A DNA stretch of 64,000 nucleotides, taken from positions 62,001 through 126,000 of the forward strand of contig NZ_ANIJ01000010.1 in assembly GCF_000347035.1 (NCBI RefSeq), in the 5' to 3' direction. How positions within the stretch are numbered: position 1 is the stretch's first letter; every line of letters starts with the position of its first letter. The notes beneath the pieces are model-generated. The model worked only from the letters and a program-made list of their open reading frames with translations. It did no database searches and was not told where the DNA came from. The DNA is from Leptospira sp. B5-022. Its GTDB lineage: Bacteria; Spirochaetota; Leptospiria; Leptospirales; Leptospiraceae. Position numbers and translations under genes: made by a program. Below, in pieces: positions 1-9,097 of this stretch.

Positions 1-60
1 AATTGGTAGAGCAGCTGATTTGTAATCAGCCGGTTGTGGGTTCGATTCCTATAGGCAGCT
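1..60 (+). tRNA. tRNA-Thr (anticodon TGT), 5' end missing
   Basis: The window opens inside this tRNA. The anticodon arm is a GCTGA/TCAGC stem with loop TTTGTAA, which gives anticodon TGT (threonine, ACA codons). The T arm with GTTCGATTC follows, then the acceptor strand AGGCAGC and discriminator T at position 60. No CCA is encoded. The D arm is only partly present and the 5' acceptor strand lies outside the window. It is followed 61 bases later by tRNA-Tyr on the same strand, so the two are probably co-transcribed. Confidence 0.93.
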
Positions 61-121
61 CGTTCATTTTCCGAATAAGATTGACCAGCCACCCTGAGCA
101 AAAATAATGGCTCTCAACAAC

Positions 122-203
122 GGGTAGGTACTCAAGCGGTCAACGAGGGCAGACTGTAAATCTGCTGGCCCAGCCTTCGAAGGTTCGAATCCTTCCCTGC
201 CCA
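122..203 (+). tRNA. tRNA-Tyr (anticodon GTA)
   Basis: A complete class II tRNA. The acceptor strands GGGTAGG (122-128) and CCTGCCC (196-202) pair with one G-T wobble, and the discriminator is A203. The anticodon stem GCAGA/TCTGC encloses loop CTGTAAA, giving anticodon GTA for tyrosine. A long variable arm sits between the anticodon and T arms, as expected for bacterial tRNA-Tyr. The T arm contains GGTTCGAATCC. CCA is not encoded. Confidence 0.96.
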
Positions 204-254
204 AAAAAGTTTCTCCCTTTTCCATCACAATTAAATTCTAATAAACAAAAAAGT

Positions 255-407
255 CCGGAAGGATTCGAAGCTTGCGAGCGAAAGCGTTTGCAGCGATCCG
301 TAGAGAGCGTAAGCAAACGCGTGCCGAGTCCATGGATGGACGAAGGCGCGAGCAAGACGCCGTGGAGCCCAGTCGAGCAGGACGCGAGACTGCGTAACGG
401 CGAATCC
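255..407. repeat. GC-rich structured intergenic island downstream of tRNA-Tyr
   Basis: This GC-rich block stands out from AT-rich flanks. It is closed by the inverted repeat GGATTCG (261-267) / CGAATCC (401-407). Inside are GCGTTTGC (284-291) with GCAAACGC (313-320), and GTCCAT with ATGGAC. The left edge carries GGAAGGATTCGAA, the exact reverse complement of part of the T arm of the adjacent tRNA-Tyr. An open frame at 288-473 crosses it but has no family resemblance and looks like a by-product of the repeat. From 408 to 608 I see only AT-rich sequence with no clear gene. Confidence 0.5.
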
Positions 408-608
408 GATAAACTTTCTCAATTATCCGGAATAGAGCATTGGAATTATTTGGTTTTTAGATGTGTAAAGTAATAGTTAAATCATTTAACGTTTAAATAT
501 TTATGGAAATTTTAGTAGCTTATATTGTATTTATTTAAATCATATTTATAATGTCGCATAACTCTTAATAGAGATCCCATCAAATGTTAAGCTTTCGACT
601 TTACTCTT

Positions 609-1202
609 ATGCAAATATTATATGAAGATGTTGTGCTAATAGGCTCGTTCAATCTGGGCCTCTTTAATCCCGATTGGATGAAGAAAAAGAATATATACAG
701 CGGTGAAATTTTAGCAGAATTTGATTATCTATCAAGGCAGCTAAGGTTTCTCCTGAAAGATCTTCAGGTATATTTTTTCGTATCTCAAAATATAATTAGA
801 ATACAAAATGTTAATAATTTAGAAAGATTTAATAGTAGTAAGTTCAATTTTTTGATTCAACTCTTTAAAATATTGCCGCATACTCCGATTACAGCAATAG
901 GATACAATTTACATTTAACCTTACCGGAATCTAAGAAGAATTCAATAAAGAAGATTCTCGAAGAAAGCTATAAAGAGCTAAATGTAAAGGATAACGTTAA
1001 TCATTCAGAATTTCTCTATAGAATAAAGAAAGAACATGACATACTGATTAATTATGCGATCGATTCAGTTTCTGGGGATAGGGTAAATTTTAACTTCGAA
1101 GATCGATTTATAGAGAAATCAGATAATAAAGATAAGTCTATTCGTAAATTCGTCGATAAGATTGGAGAATTTAATAAATATGCAAGCAACCACATTAAAT
1201 AA
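609..1202 (+). CDS. Hypothetical protein, first gene of an AT-rich three-gene pocket
   Basis: A 197-residue cytoplasmic protein with no signal peptide or membrane helix. I do not recognise the family with confidence. The N-terminus begins with strand-like hydrophobic segments (VVLIGSFNLGLFNPDWM), and a central segment reads LPHTPITAIGYNLHLTLP around residues 89-106. That pattern resembles conserved hypothetical proteins that are often horizontally moved (recollection, unverified). The codon usage is very AT-rich compared with the genes from 2454 onward. No good ribosome binding site precedes ATG 609. The gene ends inside the start region of the next one, so the two are probably translationally coupled. 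Confidence 0.6.
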   Translation: MQILYEDVVLIGSFNLGLFNPDWMKKKNIYSGEILAEFDYLSRQLRFLLKDLQVYFFVSQNIIRIQNVNNLERFNSSKFNFLIQLFKILPHTPITAIGYNLHLTLPESKKNSIKKILEESYKELNVKDNVNHSEFLYRIKKEHDILINYAIDSVSGDRVNFNFEDRFIEKSDNKDKSIRKFVDKIGEFNKYASNHIK

Positions 1203-1731
1203 AAATAAAATCACAATACCCTTCACTCCAGTAAAGGAATGGAAGAAGGAAGTTCAAGAATTTTCGTCGTCAATAAAAAATCTTTCAACAAGTCTTGTTA
1301 ATGTTTTAGGGTCAATTTGCGAAGAGAGCGTCAGCGCATCTCCCCTTTCAGAAAAGGAAATAGCAACCCTTGTTGAAGACTCAGCAAATGCTTCCGGCGC
1401 AGTAATTCATCAAGTGTTGTCTAACGCTATTTACAATGATTCAACGTATAATTATTGCATAAATATGTTGAGCACTTATAAAAGTGAAAAAGAATTGGAT
1501 ATAATAATATCTGCATTGTCCAGGCATCCGGTAGATTATTTTGAAAAAACAATGCAATATGCTTTGGATGAAAAATTGGGCAAATATATACGATATTATT
1601 TGATCGAAGCCATTGGCAAGTGGTATGCCATAGATGAAAATAACAGAAAAGATGCACTTCGAAAAATTCTTGAAAATACCCCAAATAATTATATCAAAAC
1701 TGTTGTTCAACAAACAATGGAAGAATTTTAA
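1180..1731 (+). CDS. Hypothetical alpha-helical protein, second gene of the pocket
   Basis: I place the start at ATG 1180, preceded by GGAG at 1164-1167. An in-frame TTG at 1162 is possible but lies within that purine run. The product is about 183 residues, soluble and mostly helical. The last 80 residues read like HEAT-type helical pairs (for example SALSRHPVDYFEKTMQYAL followed by IRYYLIEAIGKWYAI), which suggests a protein-protein scaffold. This is a visual impression, not a domain match. It overlaps the upstream gene by 23 bases and the downstream frame by up to 98 bases, so the three probably form one transcript. Function unknown. Confidence 0.6.
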   Translation: MQATTLNKNKITIPFTPVKEWKKEVQEFSSSIKNLSTSLVNVLGSICEESVSASPLSEKEIATLVEDSANASGAVIHQVLSNAIYNDSTYNYCINMLSTYKSEKELDIIISALSRHPVDYFEKTMQYALDEKLGKYIRYYLIEAIGKWYAIDENNRKDALRKILENTPNNYIKTVVQQTMEEF

Positions 1732-2266
1732 ACATAAATCTGTCTTTAGATTTCTTCTCCATAAAGGACATTGGATCTTTGAAGAATATGTTTCAAATAA
1801 AGAAGAAGCATTAGGGAAAGCAATTAAGGACCTTTCTCCTAAAGATGATAATCTCTCAGTTTTTATTGTAAAGAATGAAGGTATTACAGAAAATTTTGTC
1901 AATGAAATCGAATTAATAACGTTCATCTACGCCGCTTCCGCGAGGGATACGCTTCAGCATTTATATTATGTAGATATTGAAGCCCAAAGTCTTTATAACC
2001 TAAAATTAAATATCCGTCATAATCCTAATACTCGTCCGAAAATAAATGCATTCTATTCCGATCGTCATTATGAACTTTTTTACGTAGATGATGAAAAAAG
2101 AAGGCAGTTGGCAGAATTAATTTTTTCAATTATTTCCACTTTACCAGAAAAGAAACCTTTATCGATGAAAAAGGATAAGCTAAGACTAACAAAATCATCA
2201 TTTCATGAGAACGAAATGGTAAAAATGTCAAATTTAGAACATTTTGCTCCTTGGGCAAAAGCATGA
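1634..2266 (+). CDS. Hypothetical protein, third gene of the pocket
   Basis: An open frame of 210 codons from ATG 1634, overlapping the previous gene by 98 bases. The overlapping N-terminal part may not be used. An ATG at 1652 and a TTG at 1703 are in frame, and none has a convincing ribosome binding site. The part after the overlap (from KSVFRFLLHKGHWIFEEY) looks like a compact alpha/beta domain of about 170 residues. There is no signal peptide and the family is not recognised. Base composition is AT-rich like its two neighbours. It is the last gene before a GC-rich repeat island and the conserved minus-strand genes. Confidence 0.5.
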   Translation: MKITEKMHFEKFLKIPQIIISKLLFNKQWKNFKHKSVFRFLLHKGHWIFEEYVSNKEEALGKAIKDLSPKDDNLSVFIVKNEGITENFVNEIELITFIYAASARDTLQHLYYVDIEAQSLYNLKLNIRHNPNTRPKINAFYSDRHYELFYVDDEKRRQLAELIFSIISTLPEKKPLSMKKDKLRLTKSSFHENEMVKMSNLEHFAPWAKA

Positions 2267-2329
2267 CTATGAGCTAATCCTTCCGATATCCCTTACCTTT
2301 CCATATAACACATAACTTCTCTAAACTTC

Positions 2330-2443
2330 TAGCACGCGACAGCGATCGCAGCGGAAATCCGGCAATGCGCCGTTTATGGCGCTTTGCTGATTGAAGCGTA
2401 GAGCGCGGCCCGAGCAAAGCGAGGGAGTCGCCCGAAGGATTCT
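2330..2443. repeat. GC-rich intergenic island with CCCGAGC-AAA-GCGAGGG
   Basis: A GC-rich block between the AT-rich pocket and the next gene. It contains GCGCC..GGCGC-type short inverted repeats around 2368-2391. It also carries the motif CCCGAGC (2409-2415), loop AAA, GCGAGGG (2419-2425), which recurs in two other intergenic regions of this window. The block ends with GAAGGATTC, also present in the island beside tRNA-Tyr. I see no coding potential. Confidence 0.5.
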
Positions 2444-2453
2444 TTACAAAACC

Positions 2454-4046
2454 TTAATTCTTGTTCCAAACAACGTACGAAGGTTTCACGGAAACCACAA
2501 AATATTTGTCTTTCAAGCGGATCTCAACGTAAGCACGATTTAGGATTTTACGATATACTATATATTCCAAATTCCAAGGACCGGGCTCGGAAGAAGGGCC
2601 CAAAAATTTCGGGGGCGCCGTTTCCCCATTCGATTCCGATTCAAATCCGTTTTTCCAGATCCATTTTATGGATAGAGGAAGATAAGCAGGATCCGCAAAT
2701 GTGAAACTTGCTTCTTCCTCTTCTTCCGCCACGATGGAAAGTAATGTTTCCAAACTTCCCGGGGAAACTTCTTTGCAGAACTGGGGTTGGATCGATGGTG
2801 TTCCGAAAAATGGTCTGCGTATTACTTTGCACAAATATTTTGCTCTGTCCGGAACAACTAAGTCCGCTTCTTTGTCGCGAGCATCCCAAAAAGGAAATTT
2901 ATTTCTATTCTCGGGAGGGATGAGTTTATTTAGAATATCAGCCGATTCGGAATCTTCTTCCGAGTCGTCGTCTTTATCGGAAACTTTGGAACCGACTTGT
3001 TTTAAGAATAAGTCGATCGCTTCTCTACCTCCACCCTCGAGCGCATAAGCAAATACCGGATCGGGATTTTCTCTCATTAAAATTTTGAGAGCAGGCAAAT
3101 AGGCCTGTATCCAATCCCAGTTACCTGACTGGCAGATCTTCTTCATTAAAATTTCGGATTCGTCTCCTGCGTTGAATGAATCTCCGATCATTGTGCAGGC
3201 CTCTTTTTTTCGGTCCATGATCAGCAGATTTTTTGCAGTCTCCCATTTTCCCCGTTTGGAAGAAGCGTATGTCCCGCTTGTCAGAAAATATCTTGTACTG
3301 GATTCGAATTTCCCGTTATGTCTGAGAAACTTCGCGTATAAGAATAGCAGATCCGATTTGGATTCGTTGCTTAATTCCTTGAATCGTCCGGAAAAAAACA
3401 CTCTTCTATACGGTGTTCCTTTCCCGGATTGAATAGAAGATCCGACCCAAAGTGGAAGTGCCTCGTCTCTTGTCAGAACATCTTTCGAGAATAGATAAAA
3501 GAATACGTTATCCCATCCTTCAAAATCCCTTTGTTTCATTTTAAGAGAGTAACAAAGACGGATCAAAGAATGATTTTCTTTTTTGGACAATACTCTGTAA
3601 GGATCGGGAGGAGTCGGCTGGATCAACTCACCTGTTTCGGGATGGACCGTGGGTTCAGGAGATTCCCAAACGAGAGTTTCCTTAGAACAGGAATTTATAA
3701 CGGCCAATAAGGAGAACGGTGTAACTCCCAATCCATCCGAAAGTGTTTTTACAAGAGAAGACCATTCCCCCTTTTTGTTTTTCAGACTCCCTGCCCTAGT
3801 TTGATATTGGATGGCGGGTATATATTTGTTAAATTTTTCGTATAAAAAGTAGAGCCTGGAAGATGCAGTTTTTTTAAAGTCACCTGTGCCGGAAGAGCGG
3901 ACGACTTCTTCGTATAACGGGATCGCGAATATGGGAGAAAGTTTTTCCAATTCATAAGCTTCTTCGTAGGAAACCGCGAAGCTTAAACTCGGGAGTAAAA
4001 AAAATATCAGAAAGAAAGAAGCCGTATTCTTTTTTTTAGAAAACAT
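2454..4046 (-). CDS. Exported hypothetical protein, TPR-like helical repeats
   Basis: A 530-residue protein with a clear cleavable signal peptide ([21 protein letters not shown]). Repeated helical segments follow, of the type seen in tetratricopeptide-like solenoids (residues about 28-330), then an acidic linker ([14 protein letters not shown]) and a C-terminal alpha/beta part. I recognise no catalytic motif. The ATG overlaps the end of the upstream penicillin-binding-protein gene by 11 bases, so the two are an operon. A periplasmic role linked to peptidoglycan synthesis is a reasonable guess from position only. Confidence 0.75.
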   Translation of the reverse strand: MFSKKKNTASFFLIFFLLPSLSFAVSYEEAYELEKLSPIFAIPLYEEVVRSSGTGDFKKTASSRLYFLYEKFNKYIPAIQYQTRAGSLKNKKGEWSSLVKTLSDGLGVTPFSLLAVINSCSKETLVWESPEPTVHPETGELIQPTPPDPYRVLSKKENHSLIRLCYSLKMKQRDFEGWDNVFFYLFSKDVLTRDEALPLWVGSSIQSGKGTPYRRVFFSGRFKELSNESKSDLLFLYAKFLRHNGKFESSTRYFLTSGTYASSKRGKWETAKNLLIMDRKKEACTMIGDSFNAGDESEILMKKICQSGNWDWIQAYLPALKILMRENPDPVFAYALEGGGREAIDLFLKQVGSKVSDKDDDSEEDSESADILNKLIPPENRNKFPFWDARDKEADLVVPDRAKYLCKVIRRPFFGTPSIQPQFCKEVSPGSLETLLSIVAEEEEEASFTFADPAYLPLSIKWIWKNGFESESNGETAPPKFLGPSSEPGPWNLEYIVYRKILNRAYVEIRLKDKYFVVSVKPSYVVWNKN

Positions 4047-6717
4047 TCTTCAAAAGCTCCTGTTTTGCATCCGACTTATGGGTCAGAGGACAGGTTTCCG
4101 CAGGAAGATGAGATGGATGAAATAGTTCGCCGGTTTTTTTAGGACATTCCGGCCCAGGGAGTTTTCCCGATTCAGGACAGATTTCCATATTCACCGCTCG
4201 TTGCGAGTATTGGTATTTTTTTCTTTCTTCCTTATCACCCGATTCCGCAGAGTCGAATAGTTTTGCGATCGTTCCCCATAAAGGAGCTGCAATTGTTCCG
4301 CCTAACGCAGAACTTCCCATTCCGAAACCGGGAGAATCGTAACCTAACCAAACCGCCATAGAAATTCCAGGCCTTACCCCTACGAACCAAGCGTCTCTGT
4401 GATCGTTTGTGGTCCCCGTTTTTCCGGCAACTTCTCCCCTATAACCGGTATTGCGGACACCTGCGTGGTTTGCACTTCCATGCAATAGATCCACCATGAT
4501 CTCTGCGGTAGGAGGCGAAATCGCTTTTCTTGTTTGCGGCCATTTCAAATTAAATTCGTCCTGGTCTTTTCTTTGGTAAACAACGTTACCCGCTCTATCG
4601 ACTACTTTTTCGATCAAATGAGGCCGAACTATATTTCCATCATTAGCGAAGGCTGAATAGGCGGAAGCCATTTCCAAAGGAGAAAGTTCCAAGGACCCCA
4701 ATGCTAAAGAAAGATCCCGCCTGAATCTATTCTTTAATACTTTTTCTTCCGGAAAGAAAAACCTTTCAAATGCATTCGAGATCTCGCCTAATCCTAGTTT
4801 TTCGGCAATCTGGACCGCCGCGGTGTTTTTGGATTTAGCAAGCGCGACTCTGAGAGAAATATCACCGTCATATTGGTTCCCGATATTTTCAGGCATCCAA
4901 TTCGAGACGGAGTTTTTATAGATCAAAGGTGCATCTAAGATACGTGTCGCGGGATTAGCGATCCCGGAATCAATCGCTTCCGAATAAAGGATCGGCTTGA
5001 TCGTTGATCCTGTCTGTCTATACATTCCGGTAGCTCTTGGGAATTGGTTATCCGATTTGAATTCCGTTCCCCCGTGTAATAGAAGAACGTCTCCCGTTTG
5101 AGGATCCACTGCAACGATTGCAGCCTGTAGTCCGCTGTCTCCGCCTGTAACGAATCGATCCGTATCTATGAATAATTCCAACGCGGGAGAAAGTTCGGCG
5201 ACTAAATTTCGGAATGGGTTTACATCCGCATTTTTACCGTTCTCCGTGAGTCGATTTCGTCTAACTTGTCCGCTCTTTAAGAGATTCTCCACATGAGTTT
5301 TGACAACTTTCTGCAATTCCGCCTGGACCGGCTGAGAGATCGTGGTATAAACTGAAAATCCTCCGCTTTCATATATATTCGTATCCGGATACATTGTCTG
5401 GAGGAATTTTCTGACATGTTCGGTCACATAAGGAGAATCATCCTTACGATTTCCATACACTGTCTCCCCGGGAGAACGTGTGTTAAATGCCTGATAGATG
5501 TCTTGGATCGTAGGCCTTAGATCTTCCTTTAATGCGCCGTCATTCTCTAGAGATCGTAAGATCGCCTCTACTCTGCCGGAAGAAAGATCAGGATTTTTTA
5601 ATGGAGAAAAACGATTAGGAGCGGATGCCAAAGACGCCAGGACGATCATCTCCGCCACATTCAAGTCTTTCGGCTTTTTTCCGAAATAAAATTCCGAAGC
5701 ACTCGCAAACCCGAAAGCCCCATGTCCCAGATACACATTATTCATATAATGTAATAGGATCTTTTCCTTATCTAAGGAAGATTCGAGCGCATAAGCAAGC
5801 TGGGCCTCTTTCAACTTTCTTCCCAAACTTTTTTCGCGGTCGTTCAGAAGGATTCGAGCCAACTGCTGTGTAATTGTGGAAGCACCTTGTTTAAATCGAA
5901 GACTGATTATATTTACGAAGAACGCACGGAGCACGGAAGAATAATGTATCCCTCCATGAGAGAAAAAGCTACGATCCTCCACAAGGAGTACCATTTTTTT
6001 CAGATTTTCGGGATAAGCTTCCCATTCCAAATTGCTGGTCTTTTTGCCGAAAATTTCGGAGACCTTCCTACCGTCCCGATCATATATGATAGTGGGTTGA
6101 TGAATATAAAAAATACTTAATAGACCCGGGACTTCCGCTTCCTTTTGAATAACCCCCATCCAGAAAAAGATCAGGAACACCAATGCCAAGGGTAAAGGAA
6201 TTAGAATGAGCCAAATATTCGGACGGAACTTTGGAAATTGGAACCTTCTCCCCTTTTCCAATAGTCTTTCGGACAAAGTTTTGATCGGACGATGGAAGGG
6301 TGTTGGTGATTCCGCTTCGGTTCTGACTTTCTGGAACCAAGGGCGATCTTCCGAGGGATCTTTGGACCAAAACTTTTTCCAAGTTTCCCATTTGGATTGT
6401 AGACCTTCTATGATCCTCAAAAACGGAGATTCTTGCGGAACTTCTTTTTGAATAGGACGAACGATAGGTCGTTCCCTTTCCTGATATGTTGGAGCTCCAA
6501 CAGAGGGGACCAGCATATCGTCTTTGGGAGTTTGTTTTTCTTCTAAGGTTTCAGGTGGAGAAGATACGTATTTAACCAAAGCCTTTTGGCCGCATCGATA
6601 ACAAGTGAGTTTAAAAACAGTCCCTGTAGGAACTCCTTCGGGAAGCCTGGAAACGGTTCCACAAGAAAGGCATTCGAACTTAGTTTCTGTAAGAGTGCGG
6701 ACCTTGGTTTCCAACAT
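4036..6717 (-). CDS. Bifunctional penicillin-binding protein 1A/1C type with N-terminal zinc ribbon
   Basis: A class A PBP that polymerises lipid II and cross-links peptidoglycan in the periplasm. Domain order: a CxxC...CxxC zinc-ribbon-like segment (Cys16, 19, 39, 42), a long Pro/Glu-rich linker, one membrane helix (about 168-190), the glycosyltransferase-51 domain with EDRSFFSH (247-254) and [12 protein letters not shown] (277-288), then the transpeptidase with STIK (571-574), SKN (629-631) and KTGT (766-769). All catalytic motifs are intact. The cytoplasmic zinc ribbon, of the MJ0042 kind found in several bacterial lineages, is not part of standard PBP1A. The gene is followed in operon by an exported helical protein. 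Confidence 0.93.
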   Translation of the reverse strand: MLETKVRTLTETKFECLSCGTVSRLPEGVPTGTVFKLTCYRCGQKALVKYVSSPPETLEEKQTPKDDMLVPSVGAPTYQERERPIVRPIQKEVPQESPFLRIIEGLQSKWETWKKFWSKDPSEDRPWFQKVRTEAESPTPFHRPIKTLSERLLEKGRRFQFPKFRPNIWLILIPLPLALVFLIFFWMGVIQKEAEVPGLLSIFYIHQPTIIYDRDGRKVSEIFGKKTSNLEWEAYPENLKKMVLLVEDRSFFSHGGIHYSSVLRAFFVNIISLRFKQGASTITQQLARILLNDREKSLGRKLKEAQLAYALESSLDKEKILLHYMNNVYLGHGAFGFASASEFYFGKKPKDLNVAEMIVLASLASAPNRFSPLKNPDLSSGRVEAILRSLENDGALKEDLRPTIQDIYQAFNTRSPGETVYGNRKDDSPYVTEHVRKFLQTMYPDTNIYESGGFSVYTTISQPVQAELQKVVKTHVENLLKSGQVRRNRLTENGKNADVNPFRNLVAELSPALELFIDTDRFVTGGDSGLQAAIVAVDPQTGDVLLLHGGTEFKSDNQFPRATGMYRQTGSTIKPILYSEAIDSGIANPATRILDAPLIYKNSVSNWMPENIGNQYDGDISLRVALAKSKNTAAVQIAEKLGLGEISNAFERFFFPEEKVLKNRFRRDLSLALGSLELSPLEMASAYSAFANDGNIVRPHLIEKVVDRAGNVVYQRKDQDEFNLKWPQTRKAISPPTAEIMVDLLHGSANHAGVRNTGYRGEVAGKTGTTNDHRDAWFVGVRPGISMAVWLGYDSPGFGMGSSALGGTIAAPLWGTIAKLFDSAESGDKEERKKYQYSQRAVNMEICPESGKLPGPECPKKTGELFHPSHLPAETCPLTHKSDAKQELLKNVF

Positions 6718-6765
6718 CTCTATTAATGTCGGAGAGATCCGTGTACCCTACAAGCAAGAAAGTGT

Positions 6766-7623
6766 TTATGGCACGGGTTTTCTTTCGGTGATTACCAGAA
6801 AATCAGCCAATTTCCAATCCTCTTCCTGAAAACTTTTGCCTTCCTCCGAAGGAAAAATACTGACGGTTAAAACATTCAGGCCCATTTGTTTCAGCCTATA
6901 TGTCAGCCCTAAACTTCGATCAGAATGAAATCTTCCGTTCACATGTACAATCTTTCTTTTTAATAAAAAATATGCCTCTGCTATAGAATCCGACATAGAA
7001 GCATCCCAAACATATTGTGCATCTATAAATTTTTGTTTATCGGGAGAAAAACCGGTAGATGTATGTTCTGCGATCATTGCCGAGAGAAGTTCTTCGTATT
7101 CTTTTTGTCTGAATAAATTATAAGTATATCTCGGCGGAAGAAAAGGAGTTCTGATCTTGTATAAAGATTCCAAACCTTGGTGAGATACAAGGTTCACGTA
7201 TTTTCTCGGAGCGTTAGCCGCAAGGACAGGAAGTTTATTTTCTTTCGCAAAAGATACCATCGGATGATAATCCGTTTGGTAATTCGGCCAAAATTTTCCG
7301 GAACTCAAAAATCCCTTTTCAGTAATCTCCCCTTTACAATATTCATCTACGGATCTCTGTTGATCCTTCTCCAACATTTCCAAAGAAAGAAGTGTAGAAT
7401 ATGTAGAGGCCAATTTTTGGAAAGCCTCTAATTTCCATACATGTCCGACCTTATCGTTATGCTCTTCTCCGAAAATGATCACATCCGCGTCTTTCGCCTT
7501 TTCGATGATAGACGAAAGATCCACCTTGGTCTTACTTTTTGTTTCATAGATCTCGGGAGCAAAAGATTGGGAAAATATAAAAGAAGGGAATAAAAGAAGG
7601 GACCAGAAAATACGAACTGACAT
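6766..7623 (-). CDS. ChaN-family (haem/iron-related) exported protein
   Basis: I use ATG 7623 because the protein then begins with a signal peptide (MSVRIFWSLLLFPSFIFS). The longer frame from TTG 7698 has no such feature. The mature part matches the ChaN / Tiki-like superfamily: DADVIIFGEEHND near the N-terminus, LSLEMLEKDQQ, and HVNGRFHSDRSLGL near the C-terminus, with the characteristic conserved Glu and His residues. ChaN of Campylobacter binds haem and is associated with iron uptake, but here no iron genes are adjacent, so the role is open. The neighbours are a PBP and a divergently transcribed hydrolase. Confidence 0.82.
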   Translation of the reverse strand: MSVRIFWSLLLFPSFIFSQSFAPEIYETKSKTKVDLSSIIEKAKDADVIIFGEEHNDKVGHVWKLEAFQKLASTYSTLLSLEMLEKDQQRSVDEYCKGEITEKGFLSSGKFWPNYQTDYHPMVSFAKENKLPVLAANAPRKYVNLVSHQGLESLYKIRTPFLPPRYTYNLFRQKEYEELLSAMIAEHTSTGFSPDKQKFIDAQYVWDASMSDSIAEAYFLLKRKIVHVNGRFHSDRSLGLTYRLKQMGLNVLTVSIFPSEEGKSFQEEDWKLADFLVITERKPVP

Positions 7624-7744
7624 GAAACTAATTTGTATATCCGGAAAAAAAAGAAAAGAACTTAAATACGCATTATAAGCTTGTAAATCGATCGACAAAG
7701 ACTCATACGATTAGATCTTTCTACCTGCTTATACCGAGGTGAAG

Positions 7745-8443
7745 ATGAATACGGAAACTGTTACAATCAAAACAGCTCATGGAGAAATGCAAACATTCGT
7801 GGCTTATCCGGATTCTTCTCCTTCTCCCTGTGTTTTAGTATTACAAGAGGCATTCGGTGTAAACGATCATATCAAAGATGTCGCAGTCCGATTTTCAAAG
7901 GAAGGCTATCTTGCTGTCGCTCCCGAACTTTATTATAGGACCGCTCCTCCAGGATTTGCGGGAAGTTACGAAGATTTTATGGCATTAAAACCTCATTTCA
8001 GCCAACTAACGCCTGAAAATTTAGAATCAGATCTGAGCGCTGTCCTGGATTGGATCAAATCAAATCCAAAAAGTATTCCGGATAGGATCGCGAGCATCGG
8101 TTATTGTCTGGGTGGATGGGTTTCCTTTTTTGCAAATTCGATATATAAATTCAGAGCGGCTGTTTCGTATTACGGATCCAGGATCGTCCAAACTTCCGAA
8201 GAATATTCCCCCAAACAGAAAGCCCCATTACTTTTAGTATGGGCGGGAAAGGATAGAAGTGTAAAACAAAATCAAATAGCCGCGATCTCCGAATTACTAA
8301 AAAGCTCCGGAAAAAATTATGTGGAGTTGGTCTTTTCTGAAGCAGAGCATGGGTTCTTTTGTGACGCAAGAGCGGCTTATCATAAAACTTCAGCCGCTCA
8401 AGCCTGGGCGATCACATTAGCTTTTTTGAAAGAACATTTGTAG
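7745..8443 (+). CDS. Dienelactone hydrolase family protein
   Basis: An alpha/beta-hydrolase of about 232 residues. I chose ATG 7745 because GAGGTGA sits 4-5 bases upstream; an in-frame GTG lies at 7739. The catalytic triad of the family is visible: nucleophile Cys in GYCLGGW, Asp in WAGKDRSV, and His in AEHGFFCD. No signal peptide, so cytoplasmic. The family cleaves dienelactones and various small esters, and the substrate here cannot be told from sequence. The stop codon TAG lies inside a palindromic repeat shared with other intergenic spots. Confidence 0.9.
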   Translation: MNTETVTIKTAHGEMQTFVAYPDSSPSPCVLVLQEAFGVNDHIKDVAVRFSKEGYLAVAPELYYRTAPPGFAGSYEDFMALKPHFSQLTPENLESDLSAVLDWIKSNPKSIPDRIASIGYCLGGWVSFFANSIYKFRAAVSYYGSRIVQTSEEYSPKQKAPLLLVWAGKDRSVKQNQIAAISELLKSSGKNYVELVFSEAEHGFFCDARAAYHKTSAAQAWAITLAFLKEHL

Positions 8444-8455
8444 GAACTCCAACAA
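8438..8455. repeat. Palindromic repeat TTGTAGGAACTCCAACAA
   Basis: A near-perfect palindrome, one mismatch per arm, lying across the stop codon between two convergent genes. The same core (TTGTAGGAACTCC or TTGTTGGAATTCC) occurs at 41951-41966 and 42081-42104. It might act as a weak bidirectional terminator, but it lacks a clear T tract. Confidence 0.5.
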
Positions 8456-8462
8456 CACGACT

Positions 8463-9008
8463 CTATTTTAGATTTTTCTCGATTTCCTCGGTGACCTCTT
8501 TGCTATCCGGTTCGGTTCCGGAACGGAATCTTGCCACAATTCTGCCCGCAGGAGAGATCAGGAATTTTTCAAAATTCCATTTTACATCACCCGGATCCGG
8601 AGCATTAGAAGTGAGGTATACATACAAAGGATGTTGGTCTTCTCCCTTCACTGAAATTTTGGACATCATATCGAAGGTTGCACCTTTTTTCAGTCTGCAG
8701 AATTGTTCTATCTCTTCGTTACTGCCCGGTTCTTGAGATAGAAAATTATTCGCAGGAAACCCTACGATCTCGAAGCCCTTCTCTTTATATTTTTTGTATA
8801 CCTTTTCCAAATTTTCGTATTGGTAGGTATACCCGCATTTAGAAGCCACGTTTACGATGAGTAAGGTTTTACCTTTATATTTGGAAAGTGCCACATCCTT
8901 TCCTTTGATATCTTTTACCGTAAAATCATAGACGGCCTTAGGAGCGGAAAATAGAGAAGAGGTAAAGATCATTATGGAAAGTAAAATCAAAACGGATTTG
9001 AAAGCCAT
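8463..9008 (-). CDS. Glutathione peroxidase family protein, exported
   Basis: Start set at ATG 9008, giving a signal peptide ([22 protein letters not shown]) and a 160-residue mature thioredoxin-fold domain. Family motifs are present: [13 protein letters not shown] with the peroxidatic residue as cysteine rather than selenocysteine, GFPANNF, and WNFEKFL near the C-terminus. Enzymes of this type reduce peroxides using thioredoxin or glutathione. The signal peptide places it in the periplasm. It is convergent with the hydrolase gene at 7745. Confidence 0.93.
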   Translation of the reverse strand: MAFKSVLILLSIMIFTSSLFSAPKAVYDFTVKDIKGKDVALSKYKGKTLLIVNVASKCGYTYQYENLEKVYKKYKEKGFEIVGFPANNFLSQEPGSNEEIEQFCRLKKGATFDMMSKISVKGEDQHPLYVYLTSNAPDPGDVKWNFEKFLISPAGRIVARFRSGTEPDSKEVTEEIEKNLK

Positions 9009-9097
9009 AGTGGAATCATATCCAAGTCCCGGGAACAGGTCCATCCGTTTCCGGGATATTCGTTTGGTCTGAAACCGGTTTTTTTACGGGAGTTGTT

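Noticed and set aside
288..473. Open frame after tRNA-Tyr
   Set aside because: It runs through the GC-rich inverted-repeat island, has low-complexity composition and no recognisable domain or ribosome binding site.
257..2443. tRNA-bounded integrative element with att sites
   Set aside because: The T-arm match at 257 is inverted, not direct, the GAAGGATTC match at 2434 is only nine bases, and no integrase is present.
6766..6790. TGGCAC at 6774 as a sigma-54 promoter
   Set aside because: No GC pair lies 12 bases downstream of the GG.
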